Assembly: GCF_024213195.1 (NCBI RefSeq)
Contig: NZ_JANAVF010000003.1
Span: 333,420 to 397,419 of the forward strand
Reading direction: 5' to 3'
DNA from: Streptomyces sp. TBY4
GTDB taxonomy: Bacteria; Actinomycetota; Actinomycetes; Streptomycetales; Streptomycetaceae
Length of the DNA: 64,000 nt
Shown: positions 1 through 8,251 of the stretch, one piece after another
How the letters are laid out: the number at the start of each line of letters is the position of its first letter
Numbering within the stretch: position 1 is the stretch's first letter
Translations under genes and position numbers: made by a program
The notes under the pieces: generated by a model
The model's database searches: none
What the model was told of the DNA's origin: nothing
The model's input: the letters and a program-made list of their open reading frames with translations, nothing else

Positions 1-941
1 CGGCGCTCTGGTTCGAGATCGTCTACGCCGTCGCGGTGCTGTCGTCCGCCCTGCTGATGCTGGGCTGGCGCACCCGGGCGACCTCCGTGGTGTTCATGGT
101 CGGCGTGCTGTCCCTGCAGAACCGCAGCGTCTTCATGGGCGACGGCGGGGACAACGTCATCCACCTGATGGCGATCTACCTCGTCCTGACCCGGTGCGCG
201 CGGGTCTGGTCGCTGGACGCCCGCCGCGCCCGCCGCCTCGGCTCGGCCTCGGCCGGGCCGGCGGGGCCGGTGCTGTGGTGGGTGCTCGGCTCGGTGTTCG
301 CCTTCGGGGCGGTGACCGGGCGGTTCAGCACCGTCTGGCTGGTGGTCTTCACCGCCCTGTGGGTGCTCGCCGCGCTGTGGTGGATGGTCGACCGGTACGA
401 GCCGGAGGGGGAGGGGCGGGCCGTCCTCGACGTCCTGGCCAACCTGCTGCACAACGCGGGGATGCTGGTGATCATGGTGGAGGTCTGCCTGATCTACGCG
501 ACGGCCGGGTGGTACAAGATCCAGGGTTCGCGGTGGCAGGACGGCACGGCGCTGTACTACCCGCTGAACCTGGACTACTTCACCCCGTGGCCCGGGGTCT
601 CGTCCTTCCTCGCGAGCAGCGGGACGCTGGTCATGCTGCTGTCCTACGGGACGGTCGCGGTTCAGGTGGCGTTTCCGTTCACCGTGTTCAACCGGCGGAT
701 CAAGAACGTGCTGCTGGCGGTGATGATGCTGGAGCATGCGGGGATTGCGGTGCTGCTGGGGTTGCCGTTCTTCTCGCTGGCGATGATCGCCGCTGATGCG
801 GTGTTCCTGCCTACGGCTTTCCTGGTCTGGCTCGGGGCGCGAGTCGCCGTGCGGGGGTCCGTTCCGGACCGGGAGCCGGGGCCGTACGCGGATCCGGCTC
901 CCGATCCGGAGCCTGCGCTGCCCAGCACCGTTCCGCGCTGA
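1..941 (+). CDS. HTTM-domain membrane protein (5' truncated by window edge)
   Basis: The reading frame is open to the first base, so the N-terminus lies outside the window. About 312 residues remain. They form several hydrophobic segments and carry a motif around NRSVFMGDGGDNVIHL, followed by an LTRCARVWSLD stretch, both typical of the HTTM (horizontally transferred transmembrane, vitamin K-dependent carboxylase-like) family. A second conserved stretch, YATAGWYKIQGSRWQDGTAL, also fits that family. The C-terminal tail after about residue 280 is rich in Pro, Asp and Glu and looks disordered. The cellular role of actinobacterial HTTM proteins is poorly known; no vitamin K carboxylation is implied. 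The family is fairly sure, the function is not. Confidence 0.75.
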   Translation, partial: ALWFEIVYAVAVLSSALLMLGWRTRATSVVFMVGVLSLQNRSVFMGDGGDNVIHLMAIYLVLTRCARVWSLDARRARRLGSASAGPAGPVLWWVLGSVFAFGAVTGRFSTVWLVVFTALWVLAALWWMVDRYEPEGEGRAVLDVLANLLHNAGMLVIMVEVCLIYATAGWYKIQGSRWQDGTALYYPLNLDYFTPWPGVSSFLASSGTLVMLLSYGTVAVQVAFPFTVFNRRIKNVLLAVMMLEHAGIAVLLGLPFFSLAMIAADAVFLPTAFLVWLGARVAVRGSVPDREPGPYADPAPDPEPALPSTVPR

Positions 942-983
942 AGGTCGGCCCTGCGGGGCTTGTCCCCCACCCGCCCTTCCACC

Positions 984-1080
984 GTTCCCCGGGCTGCGCC
1001 CGGACCCCTTCGCGCGTGCGGCGCCGTTGCCGGGGGCCAGCCCCCGGACCCCCGCTCCTCAAACGCCGGAGGGGCTGAGT
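984..1080. repeat. GC-rich palindromic intergenic element (copy 1)
   Basis: The gap between the HTTM gene and the methyltransferase contains short GC-rich inverted repeats (CCCCGGGCTGCGCCCGG and CGGGGGCCAGCCCCCGG) followed by the 12-mer CTCAAACGCCGG at 1058-1069. The same 12-mer and flanks recur at about 10.7 kb and 16.3 kb. It looks like a dispersed streptomycete extragenic palindrome that may end transcription of the upstream gene. Confidence 0.6.
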
Positions 1081-1128
1081 TTGCCCCGGGGGAAGGGACC
1101 GGTGGGGAGGGGACCGTACGCTCGGCGT

Positions 1129-1890
1129 ATGAGTGAGTACGGGAGTCCCGGGGAGATCGCGCGGCAGTGGGAGGAGGCTGCCGGGAGGCAGGAGCTGGTC
1201 CTCCTCGACGGGTTCCACGCGCTGAAGCACGCGCTGCGGTTCGGGGCCGATGTGCGGATGGTCGTTGCCGATGATCCGGACGGCGTACGGGGGCTTGCGC
1301 GCGAGCTGGCGCCTGACGTGGAGGCGGACGTCGTCCGGCTGGTGCGGCGGGCTTCGCTCAAGGAGCTGGTGGCGCGGGTGCACCCCACCGGGGTGGCGGC
1401 GCTCGCGGTCCGGCCCGACGGGGCCGAGGGGCGGGCCCGGCTCGACGCACGGCCCAGGACGGCCCCGATCGTCGTCCTCGACAACCCCCGCAATCTCGGC
1501 AACGTCGGCGCCGTCGTCCGGCTCGCCGCAGGTTTCGGCGCCACCGGGGTGCTCACCCGGGGGGATCTGGACCCCTGGCACCCCAACGTGGTCCGGGCCG
1601 GCGCGGGCCTGCACTACGCCACCACCGTGGACCGTGTGGAGCTGGAGACGCTGCCGCCCGGCCCGCTGTACGCCCTCGACCCGGAGGGCGAGGACATCCG
1701 CGCCCTCACCCTCCCGGACGATGCCCTGCTCGCCTTCGGCTCCGAACGCCACGGGATCTCGCCCGAGCTGCGCGCCCGCGCCGATCACCTGGTGTCCCTG
1801 CCGATGCGGCCGCAGGTCTCCAGCTACAACCTGGCCACCAGTGTGGCCATGACTCTCTTCCACTGGGGTGGGCCGAAGGGGACCCACTAG
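1129..1890 (+). CDS. SpoU/TrmH-family RNA 2'-O-ribose methyltransferase
   Basis: This 253-residue protein should transfer a methyl group from S-adenosylmethionine to a ribose 2'-OH in rRNA or tRNA. The three SPOUT motifs are clear: NPRNLGNVGAVVR (motif 1, about residue 120), FGSERHGIS (motif 2, about residue 205) and LPMRPQVSSYNLATS (motif 3, about residue 225), which together form the trefoil-knot cofactor site. The N-terminal ~100 residues resemble the substrate-binding domain of the family. The ATG at 1129 was chosen because a GGGGAGGGGA ribosome site lies just upstream; the frame is open much further up but without coding character. It stops 3 bp before the convergent paaN. The exact RNA target cannot be told from the sequence. 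Confidence 0.85.
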   Translation: MSEYGSPGEIARQWEEAAGRQELVLLDGFHALKHALRFGADVRMVVADDPDGVRGLARELAPDVEADVVRLVRRASLKELVARVHPTGVAALAVRPDGAEGRARLDARPRTAPIVVLDNPRNLGNVGAVVRLAAGFGATGVLTRGDLDPWHPNVVRAGAGLHYATTVDRVELETLPPGPLYALDPEGEDIRALTLPDDALLAFGSERHGISPELRARADHLVSLPMRPQVSSYNLATSVAMTLFHWGGPKGTH

Positions 1891-1893
1891 GGC

Positions 1894-3576
1894 TCAGCCC
1901 TGGCGGCGGACCTCCACCACGCGGAAGCGGTTCGAGACGAACGCCCCGTCGCACAGCGCGGCGTTCGCCGCCGGGTTGCCGCCGGAGCCGTGGAAGTCGG
2001 AGAAGGCCGCGGTCTGGTTCACGTAGACCCCGCCCGTCAGGTTCAGCGAGAGCTGCGCCGACTCCTCCAGGCAGACCTCCTCGATGGCCCGCTCGGTGTC
2101 CGCGGAGGTGGTGTACGCCCCGACCGTCATGGCGCCCTTCTCGCGGACGGTGCGCCGCAGCAGGTCGAGGGCGCCCTGCGTGGAGTCGACCGCCACGGCG
2201 AAGGAGACCGGGCCGAAGCACTCGGAGAGGTAGGGGGCGGAGTCGTCCGGCTTGGCCGAGTCCAGCTTCACCATCACCGGGGTGCGTACGACCGCGCCCG
2301 GGAACTCCGGGTTCGTCACCTCGCGCGAGGCCAGCGCGACCTCGCCGAGCCCGGCCGCGGCCTCCAGGCGGGCCTTCACGTCCGGGTTGACCAGGGCGCC
2401 GAGCAGGGCGTTGGCCCGCGCGTCGTCGCCGAGGAGGCCGCCGACCGCTGCGGCGAGGTCCGAGACGACCTCGTCGTAGGACTTGTGCCCGGCGTCGGTC
2501 TCGATGCCGTCGCGCGGGATCAGCAGGTTCTGCGGGGTGGTGCACATCTGGCCGCTGTACAGGGACAGGGAGAAGGCCAGGTTGGACAGCATGCCCTTGT
2601 AGTTGTCGGTGGAGTCCAGGACGACGGTGTTGACGCCGGCCTTCTCCGTGTAGACCTGCGCCTGGCGGGCGTTGACCTCCAGCCAGTCACCGAACTCGGT
2701 GGAGCCGGTGTAGTCGATGACCTTGATCTCGGGCCGGACGGCGAGCTCCTTGGCGATGCCCTCGCCCGGACGCTCCACGGCCAGCGCGACCAGGTTCGGG
2801 TCGAAGCCGGCGTCGGCCAGGACCTCGCGGGCCACCTGGACGGTCAGCGCCAGCGGGAGCACGGCGCGCGGGTGCGGCTTGACCAGCACCGGGTTGCCGG
2901 TGGCGAGGGAGGCGAAGATGCCCGGGTAGCCGTTCCAGGTGGGGAAGGTGTTGCAGCCGATCATCAGGGAGATGCCGCGCGGGACGGCCGTGAAGGTCTT
3001 GCCCAGCTCCAGCGGGTCCTTCTTGCCCTGCGGCTTCGACCAGTCGGCCTGCCCCGGGACGCGGGTCTGCTCCTCGTACGCGTAGGCGATCGCCTCCAGG
3101 CCGCGGTCCTGCGCGTGGGGGCCGCCCGCCTGGAACGCCATCATGAAGGCCTGGCCGCTGGTGTGCATGACGGCGTGCGCGAACTCGTGCGTCCGCGCCG
3201 AGATCCGGGCCAGGATCTCGATGCAGACCAGGGCGCGCGCCTCGGGGCCGGCGTCCCGCCAGGCGCCCATGCCGGCCCGCATCGCGGGCAGCAGCACCTC
3301 CGGGTCCACGTGCGGGTACTCGACGCCGAGCTCCACGCCGTACGGGGAGGTCTCCGCGCCGGTCCAGCCGTCGGTGCCGGGCTGCCCGAGGTCGAGCCGG
3401 GTGCCGCGCAGCGCCTCGAAGGCGGCGAGGCCGTCGGCCGGCGCGGTCTCGCCGTACGCCTTGGGGTGCTCGGGGTGCGGGGACCAGTAGGCGCGGCTGC
3501 GGATGGTGGCCAGCGCCTGGTCCAGGGTGGGCCGGTGCTTGGCGGTCAGCTGGGGGACGGTGAGCTCGGCGGCCAT
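1894..3576 (-). CDS. paaN: Phenylacetic acid degradation protein PaaN (aldehyde dehydrogenase family)
   Basis: The 560-residue product matches the length and order of PaaN, a ring-opening aldehyde dehydrogenase homologue of phenylacetyl-CoA catabolism. The catalytic Cys is in SGQMCTTPQN (about residue 325), the nucleotide-binding region follows PRGISLMIGCNTFPTWNGYP, and EKAGVNTVVLDS carries the general-base Glu region. The start at 3576 is preceded by an AGAGGAG ribosome site; the longer frame upstream runs into the promoter. It is divergent from a 3-hydroxyacyl-CoA dehydrogenase and a TetR regulator, and a palindromic operator lies between. The ring epoxidase (paaABCDE) is not in this window, so the enzyme must work with genes elsewhere or on another acyl aldehyde. 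Confidence 0.85.
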   Translation of the reverse strand: MAAELTVPQLTAKHRPTLDQALATIRSRAYWSPHPEHPKAYGETAPADGLAAFEALRGTRLDLGQPGTDGWTGAETSPYGVELGVEYPHVDPEVLLPAMRAGMGAWRDAGPEARALVCIEILARISARTHEFAHAVMHTSGQAFMMAFQAGGPHAQDRGLEAIAYAYEEQTRVPGQADWSKPQGKKDPLELGKTFTAVPRGISLMIGCNTFPTWNGYPGIFASLATGNPVLVKPHPRAVLPLALTVQVAREVLADAGFDPNLVALAVERPGEGIAKELAVRPEIKVIDYTGSTEFGDWLEVNARQAQVYTEKAGVNTVVLDSTDNYKGMLSNLAFSLSLYSGQMCTTPQNLLIPRDGIETDAGHKSYDEVVSDLAAAVGGLLGDDARANALLGALVNPDVKARLEAAAGLGEVALASREVTNPEFPGAVVRTPVMVKLDSAKPDDSAPYLSECFGPVSFAVAVDSTQGALDLLRRTVREKGAMTVGAYTTSADTERAIEEVCLEESAQLSLNLTGGVYVNQTAAFSDFHGSGGNPAANAALCDGAFVSNRFRVVEVRRQG

Positions 3577-3733
3577 CAGGGACCAACTCCTCTTTGAGCC
3601 GGGCGGGATCAGGCGATCGGGGCAGGCAAGAAGGGATGAACAAGAGCAGACTGGAGTTAGAGTAACCGAACGATCGGTCGGGACAAGAGGGCCCGGCAGG
3701 CCTGTGGACAAGTCGGTGCGGGAGGATCTGGGC
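3577..3733. promoter_or_regulatory. Divergent paaN / hydroxyacyl-CoA dehydrogenase promoter with PaaR-like operator
   Basis: The 157-bp gap holds the inverted repeat ACCGAACGATCGGT at 3665-3678, which fits the pattern ACCG-NN-CG-NN-CGGT described, from memory, for TetR-type PaaR operators. The TetR gene two cistrons downstream is the obvious candidate to bind it. A DnaA-box 9-mer (TGTGGACAA, reverse of TTGTCCACA) lies at 3703-3711, 24 bp after the palindrome. The ribosome site GGAGGATC for the rightward gene is at 3721-3728. Confidence 0.65.
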
Positions 3734-5266
3734 ATGACAGCAATCGAGCGGTCCCGCACAGTGGCGGTCGTCGGCGCCGGCACCATGGGGCAGGGCATCG
3801 CCCAGGTCGCCCTTCTCGCAGGTCACCGCGTGCTGATCTACGACATCAACGCCGCGCTCGCCTCCGACGCGGTCGGTTTCGTCCAGGACCGGGTCGAGCG
3901 GATGGCCGCCAAGGGCCGCCTGGACCGCGCCGAGGCCGAGGACGCGATCGACCGGATCGCATCGGCCGCCGGGCTGGCGGAGCTGGCCGGTGCCGCCCTC
4001 GTCGTGGAGGCGGTCGTCGAGGACGTCACCGTCAAGCGCGCACTGTTCGCGGCACTCGAAGAGGTGGTTTCGCCGGACGCGCTACTGGCCACCAACACCT
4101 CCTCCCTCTCGGTCACCGAGCTCGCCGCCGGGCTCGCGCACCCCGGCCGCTTCCTGGGCCTGCACTTCTTCAACCCGGCCCCGCTGCTCCCGCTGGTCGA
4201 GGTGGTCTCCGGGTTCGCGACGGAACCGGCCGCCGCCGACCGCGCGTACGCCACCGTCCTGGGCTGGGGGAAGACGCCGGTGCGCTGCGCCGACACCCCG
4301 GGCTTCATCGTCAACCGGATCGCCCGGCCCTTCTACGCCGAGGCCTTCGCGGTGTACGAGGAGCAGGGCGCCGACCCGGCCACCATCGACGCCGTGCTCC
4401 GCGAGAGCGGCGGCTTCAAGATGGGCCCCTTCGCGCTGACCGACCTGATCGGCCAGGACGTCAACGAGGCCGTCACCCGCTCGGTGTGGGAGTCCTTCTT
4501 CCGCAGCCCCAAGTTCACCCCGTCCCTCGCGCAGCGCCGCCTGGTCCAGTCGGGCCGCCTCGGCCGCAAGTCGGGCCACGGCTGGTACCCGTACGGCCCG
4601 GACGCGAAGGCCCCGGCCCCGCACACCGCGGGCCCCGAGGAGGCGCCCGCGAAGGTGACCGTCGTCGGTGACCTCGGACCGGCGGCCGGCCTCCTCGACC
4701 TCCTGGAGGAGGCCGGGATCGAGGTCGTGGACGTCGAGCACGGGGGCCCGTACATCCAGCTCCCCGGCGAGGGGCAGCTCGTGCTCGCCGACGGCAAGAC
4801 GGCGATCGAGTTCGCCGACGTCGTCTACTTCGACCTCGCCTTCGACTACCGCGACGCCACCCGGATCGCGCTCTCCGTCAGTGAGGACACGAGCGAGCGG
4901 ACCCTCGCGGAGGCCGTCGGGCTGTTCCAGAAGCTCGGCAAGAAGGTCTCCGTCATCGGCGACGTCCCCGGCATGATCGTCGCCCGGACGGTCGCGATGC
5001 TGATCGACCTCACCGCCGACGCCGTCGCGCGCGGGGTGGCGGGCGCCGAGGACATCGACACGGCGATGCGGCTCGGGGTCAACTACCCGGCGGGCCCCGC
5101 CGAATGGCACGACCGGCTCGGCCGCGACTGGGCGTACGACCTGCTGCACCACCTCGACGAGCGCTGTCCCGGCGGCCGGTACGCGCCGTCGCTGGCGCTG
5201 TACAAGCTGGGCTACGCGGCGGGCGATGACGCCGCGGAGGACGACGAGGCGGGGGAGACCGAATGA
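3734..5266 (+). CDS. 3-hydroxyacyl-CoA dehydrogenase (PaaH/PaaC type)
   Basis: The 510-residue enzyme should oxidise a 3-hydroxyacyl-CoA, such as 3-hydroxyadipyl-CoA in phenylacetate breakdown, with NAD+. The Rossmann motif is at the N-terminus (VVGAGTMGQGIAQ, residues 11-23), followed by TNTSSLSV and LHFFNPAPLLPLVEVV, the typical HCDH signature with the catalytic His in LHFFNP. TPGFIVNRI starts the C-terminal helical domain, and a second copy of that domain follows (GDVPGMIVARTVAM, near residue 410), giving the two-HCDH-domain PaaH layout. The start is the ATG behind GGAGGATCTGGGC. Its stop overlaps the TetR start in an ATGA, implying translational coupling. Lower-sequence neighbours make phenylacetate or fatty acid use most likely. 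Confidence 0.85.
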   Translation: MTAIERSRTVAVVGAGTMGQGIAQVALLAGHRVLIYDINAALASDAVGFVQDRVERMAAKGRLDRAEAEDAIDRIASAAGLAELAGAALVVEAVVEDVTVKRALFAALEEVVSPDALLATNTSSLSVTELAAGLAHPGRFLGLHFFNPAPLLPLVEVVSGFATEPAAADRAYATVLGWGKTPVRCADTPGFIVNRIARPFYAEAFAVYEEQGADPATIDAVLRESGGFKMGPFALTDLIGQDVNEAVTRSVWESFFRSPKFTPSLAQRRLVQSGRLGRKSGHGWYPYGPDAKAPAPHTAGPEEAPAKVTVVGDLGPAAGLLDLLEEAGIEVVDVEHGGPYIQLPGEGQLVLADGKTAIEFADVVYFDLAFDYRDATRIALSVSEDTSERTLAEAVGLFQKLGKKVSVIGDVPGMIVARTVAMLIDLTADAVARGVAGAEDIDTAMRLGVNYPAGPAEWHDRLGRDWAYDLLHHLDERCPGGRYAPSLALYKLGYAAGDDAAEDDEAGETE

Positions 5267-5850
5267 CCACGGCCAAGCGGGACACGTACACGCCCGAGAC
5301 GCTGCTGTCCGTCGCCGTCCAGATCTTCAACGAGCGCGGCTACGACGGCACCTCCATGGAGCACCTCTCCAAGGCCGCCGGCATCTCGAAGTCCTCGATC
5401 TACCACCACGTCGCCGGCAAGGAGGAGCTGCTCCACCGCGCCGTCAGCCGGGCCCTGGACGAGCTCTTCGCGGTCCTGGCGGAGCCGGGGGCGATACGCG
5501 GCCGCGCGGTCGAACGCGTCGAGTACGTCACGCGCCGCACGGTCGAGGTCCTCGTCGCGGAGCTGCCCTACGTGACCCTGCTGCTGCGGGTCCGGGGCAA
5601 CACCCGCACCGAGCGCTGGGCCCTGGAGCGCCGCCGCGAGTTCGACCACCAGGTCGCGGAGCTGCTGAAGTCCGCGGCCGCCGAGGGCGACCTCCGGGCG
5701 GACGTGGACATCCGCCTCGCCACCCGCCTCCTCTTCGGCATGGTCAACTCCCTGGTCGAGTGGTACCGCCCGCACCCGGGCACCACCCCCGACCAGCTCG
5801 CGGACGCGGTGGTCAGCATGGCCCTGGACGGCCTGCGCACGCAGCGCTGA
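5263..5850 (+). CDS. TetR-family regulator, PaaR-like
   Basis: A 195-residue TetR protein. The N-terminal helix-turn-helix spans about residues 10-57 (LLSVAVQIFNERGYDGTS...ISKSSIYHHVAGKEELL). The C-terminal two thirds form the ligand-binding helical domain and are arginine-rich around RVRGNTRTERW. Its start codon overlaps the stop of the hydroxyacyl-CoA dehydrogenase, so the two are co-expressed. By analogy with PaaR, it is inferred to repress the divergent promoter through the palindrome at 3665-3678 and to respond to an acyl-CoA such as phenylacetyl-CoA. The ligand is not shown by the sequence. Confidence 0.82.
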   Translation: MTTAKRDTYTPETLLSVAVQIFNERGYDGTSMEHLSKAAGISKSSIYHHVAGKEELLHRAVSRALDELFAVLAEPGAIRGRAVERVEYVTRRTVEVLVAELPYVTLLLRVRGNTRTERWALERRREFDHQVAELLKSAAAEGDLRADVDIRLATRLLFGMVNSLVEWYRPHPGTTPDQLADAVVSMALDGLRTQR

Positions 5851-5874
5851 GGGGCGGCGCCGGGCGAGGTGAGT

Positions 5875-6177
5875 TCAGGCGGCGCCGCTGGCATCCGGGG
5901 CGATGAAGCGCCGGTGGAGGGGGGCGAACGTCACCTGGGGCTCGGTCGTGATGCCCAGTTCCCCCTTGACCACGGGGGCGACCCTGTCGGCGATGAACCG
6001 CGTGAAGTGGTCCTCGGTCTCCCAGACGTCGGCCACGTGGAAGCCGTCGTCGGCGAACCAGCCCATGTGCATCACGAAGCCGTCCGGAGCGTCGTCTTCC
6101 CAGCCGACCCGGTCACGCGTCGCGTCGTACACCTCTGGAGTGATCTCGGGCCACACAAAGGTCATCACGACTGCCAC
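5875..6177 (-). CDS. Dimeric alpha/beta-barrel (antibiotic monooxygenase-like) small protein
   Basis: A 100-residue protein with the size and pattern of a single ferredoxin-like ABM or dimeric alpha/beta-barrel domain: a beta strand at the start (MTFVWPEITPEVYDATRDRVG), a central VMHMGWFADDGFHVADVWETEDHFTRFIADRVAPV and a C-terminal strand. The GTG at 6177 is favoured because GAGAGG lies about 7 bases upstream; the ATG at 6165 is an alternative. Enzyme activity is unproven; many members are detoxifying or structural. It is convergent with the TetR gene and tandem with the AsnC gene upstream. Confidence 0.65.
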   Translation of the reverse strand: MAVVMTFVWPEITPEVYDATRDRVGWEDDAPDGFVMHMGWFADDGFHVADVWETEDHFTRFIADRVAPVVKGELGITTEPQVTFAPLHRRFIAPDASGAA

Positions 6178-6327
6178 GGGGGTTCCTCTCGATCGCCTCG
6201 GTGCGCCGCAGCCTGTGCGGCACGGCAGCACGACGCTAAGCAGGTCGGGCTCGCCGGGCACGTCGGAGCAGCCATTCGGAGCAGGTCGCCGCGCTGCAGG
6301 GAGGGCTGCCGCGCCGCCATGCGGCCC

Positions 6328-6912
6328 CTAGTCCTCCGTGATCGTCGGGCCGGCGGACGGATCGCGGGCCAGGAGGTCCGTTTCTTCGAAGACCAGCAGG
6401 GTGCGGGTGGAGAGGACCTCCGGGATGGACTGGAGGCGGGTCAGGACCAGCTCGCGCAGAGTGCGGTTGTCCGGGGTGTGGACCAGGAGCAGGACGTCGA
6501 AATCGCCGCTGACCAGGGCGATGTGGGCGGCGCCGGGGAGCTCGCGGAGCTGTTCGCGGACCGTGCGCCAGGAGTTCTGGACGATCTTCAGGGTGATGTA
6601 GGCGGAGGCGCCCTGGCCCGCGCGCTCGTGGTTGACGCGGGCGGTGAAGCCGCGGATCACCCCGTCGTCGATGAGCCGGTTGATCCGGGCGTAGGCATTG
6701 GCCCGGGACACGTGGACCTGCTCGGCGACGGAGCGTATGGAGGCGCGGCCGTCCGCCTGGAGCAGCCGCACGATGGACCGGTCGATCGGGTCGAGGGGGC
6801 GGGGCGGCAGCGGCGGCGGCACCGCCGGTCCGGGGGCTACCGGCGGTACGGGTGCGCCCCCGAGTGCGCCCCCCGTCCCGGAACCCGCTCCGGCCATTTG
6901 TTCATCCGTCAT
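6328..6912 (-). CDS. bkdR: Lrp/AsnC-family regulator (BkdR-like)
   Basis: A 194-residue Lrp/AsnC protein. After a Pro/Gly-rich N-terminal tail of about 38 residues comes the winged helix (LDPIDRSIVRLLQADGRASI...VSRANAYARINRLIDDGVI, residues 40-90) and then the RAM ligand-binding domain (residues 100-175). It lies divergent from bkdABC, 178 bp away, so it is probably the local regulator of branched-chain keto-acid oxidation and responds to a branched-chain amino acid; this is inference from known Bkd regulators. The start codon chosen is the ATG at 6912, because the frame upstream is the promoter and the protein otherwise gains an unlikely extension. Confidence 0.82.
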   Translation of the reverse strand: MTDEQMAGAGSGTGGALGGAPVPPVAPGPAVPPPLPPRPLDPIDRSIVRLLQADGRASIRSVAEQVHVSRANAYARINRLIDDGVIRGFTARVNHERAGQGASAYITLKIVQNSWRTVREQLRELPGAAHIALVSGDFDVLLLVHTPDNRTLRELVLTRLQSIPEVLSTRTLLVFEETDLLARDPSAGPTITED

Positions 6913-7090
6913 CGCCCGATGCCTGCCTCTCCTGGACGTCCTGCACCCATACCAGGGCGTCGGCGCCACTTTGTCCACAGCCTGGCGCCGCCTGTAGCCA
7001 AATTGCCCGGGCAACCGAACAATCGGTAGGTGAGGCGCCTCACACCCGGGGCCCTCCCTGCCCGCTTCCCACGAGGAGGTGTACGCCGCC
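6913..7090. promoter_or_regulatory. Divergent bkdR / bkdABC promoter with DnaA box and PaaR-like palindrome
   Basis: The gap contains an exact Streptomyces-type DnaA box TTGTCCACA at 6971-6979 and the palindrome ACCGAACAATCGGT at 7014-7027. The palindrome differs by one base from the operator at 3665-3678 near paaN (central CG changed to CA). The ribosome site GAGGAGG for bkdA is at about 7071-7077. Binding by the TetR protein encoded at 5263-5850 is therefore plausible but not shown. Confidence 0.55.
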
Positions 7091-8251
7091 ATGACGGTCC
7101 AAGAGCTGCCCGGTGCCGGTGCGTCCCACCGCTCCACCCCGCCGCCCGCCTGGAGGCCCCGTACGGATGCCGCCCCGCTGCTCCCGGACCCCGAGCCGTA
7201 CCGGGTGCTGGGCACCCCGGCCGCCGACCGGCTCGACCCCGAGCTGATGCGCCGGTGCTACGCCGAGCTGGTGCGCGGCCGCCGCTACAACGCCCAGGCC
7301 ACCGCCCTCACCCGGCAGGGCCGTCTGGCCGTGTATCCCTCCACCGTGGGCCAGGAGGCGTGCGAGATCGCCGCAGCCATGGTCCTGGAGGAGCAGGACT
7401 GGCTCTTCCCGAGCTACCGCGACACCCTCGCGGCCGTGGCGCGCGGACTGGATCCCGTAGAGGCGCTGACGCTGCTGCGCGGCGACTGGCACACCGGGTA
7501 CGACCCGCGCGAGCGCCGGATAGCCCCGCTGTCGACCCCGCTCGCCACCCAGCTGCCGCACGCGGTCGGCCTGGCGCACGCCGCCCGGCTGCGCGGGGAC
7601 GACGTGGTCGCCCTTGCCATGGTCGGCGACGGCGGCACCAGCGAGGGCGATTTCCACGAGGCCATGAACTTCGCCGCCGTCTGGCAGGCGCCGGTGGTCT
7701 TCCTCGTGCAGAACAACGGCTTCGCGATCTCCGTCCCGCTCGCCAAGCAGACCGCCGCCCCGACCCTGGCCCACAAGGCCGTGGGGTACGGGATGCCCGG
7801 CCGTCTCGTCGACGGCAACGACATCGCCGCCATGCACGAGGTGCTGTCCGAGGCCGTCCGGCGGGCCCGGTCCGGCGGCGGCCCGACCATGATCGAGGCC
7901 GTCACGTACCGCATCGAGGCCCATACCAACGCCGACGACGCCACCCGCTACCGGGGCGACGCCGAGGTCGAGGCGTGGAAGGCGCACGATCCGATCGAGC
8001 TGCTGGAGCGCGAGCTGACCGCGCGCGGCCTGCTGGACGAGGCGGGCATCAAGGCCGCCAAGGACGCGGCCGAGGCGATGGCGGCGGCGCTGAGGGACGG
8101 GATGAACGCGGAGCCGGTGCTCGACCCCATGGACCTCTTCGGGCACGTCTACGCGCAGCAGACCGGCCGGCTCCGCGAACAGGCGGCCATGCTCCGCGCC
8201 GAGCTGGAAGCGGCCGAGCAGGAAGAGCACGAAGAGGGGGACGGATCATGA
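7091..8251 (+). CDS. bkdA: Branched-chain 2-oxoacid dehydrogenase E1 component, alpha subunit (operon A)
   Basis: The 386-residue alpha subunit binds thiamine diphosphate and decarboxylates branched-chain 2-oxo acids from Val, Leu and Ile, feeding branched starter units to fatty acid and polyketide synthesis. The TPP motif GDGGTSEGDF...VQNN is at about residues 179-213. The phosphorylation-loop region YRIEAHTNADDATRYR is present. The first ~30 residues are a variable extension. The ATG at 7091 is chosen; an earlier GTG at 7079 directly abuts the GGAGG and is unlikely. The stop overlaps the bkdB start (ATGA), so alpha and beta are made together. This is one of two bkd operons in the window. 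Confidence 0.9.
   Translation: MTVQELPGAGASHRSTPPPAWRPRTDAAPLLPDPEPYRVLGTPAADRLDPELMRRCYAELVRGRRYNAQATALTRQGRLAVYPSTVGQEACEIAAAMVLEEQDWLFPSYRDTLAAVARGLDPVEALTLLRGDWHTGYDPRERRIAPLSTPLATQLPHAVGLAHAARLRGDDVVALAMVGDGGTSEGDFHEAMNFAAVWQAPVVFLVQNNGFAISVPLAKQTAAPTLAHKAVGYGMPGRLVDGNDIAAMHEVLSEAVRRARSGGGPTMIEAVTYRIEAHTNADDATRYRGDAEVEAWKAHDPIELLERELTARGLLDEAGIKAAKDAAEAMAAALRDGMNAEPVLDPMDLFGHVYAQQTGRLREQAAMLRAELEAAEQEEHEEGDGS

Noticed and set aside
1990..3597. Long open frame (535 codons) antisense to paaN
   Set aside because: It is the GC-rich mirror of paaN on the opposite strand, with a His/Gly/Arg-rich low-complexity product and no ribosome site.
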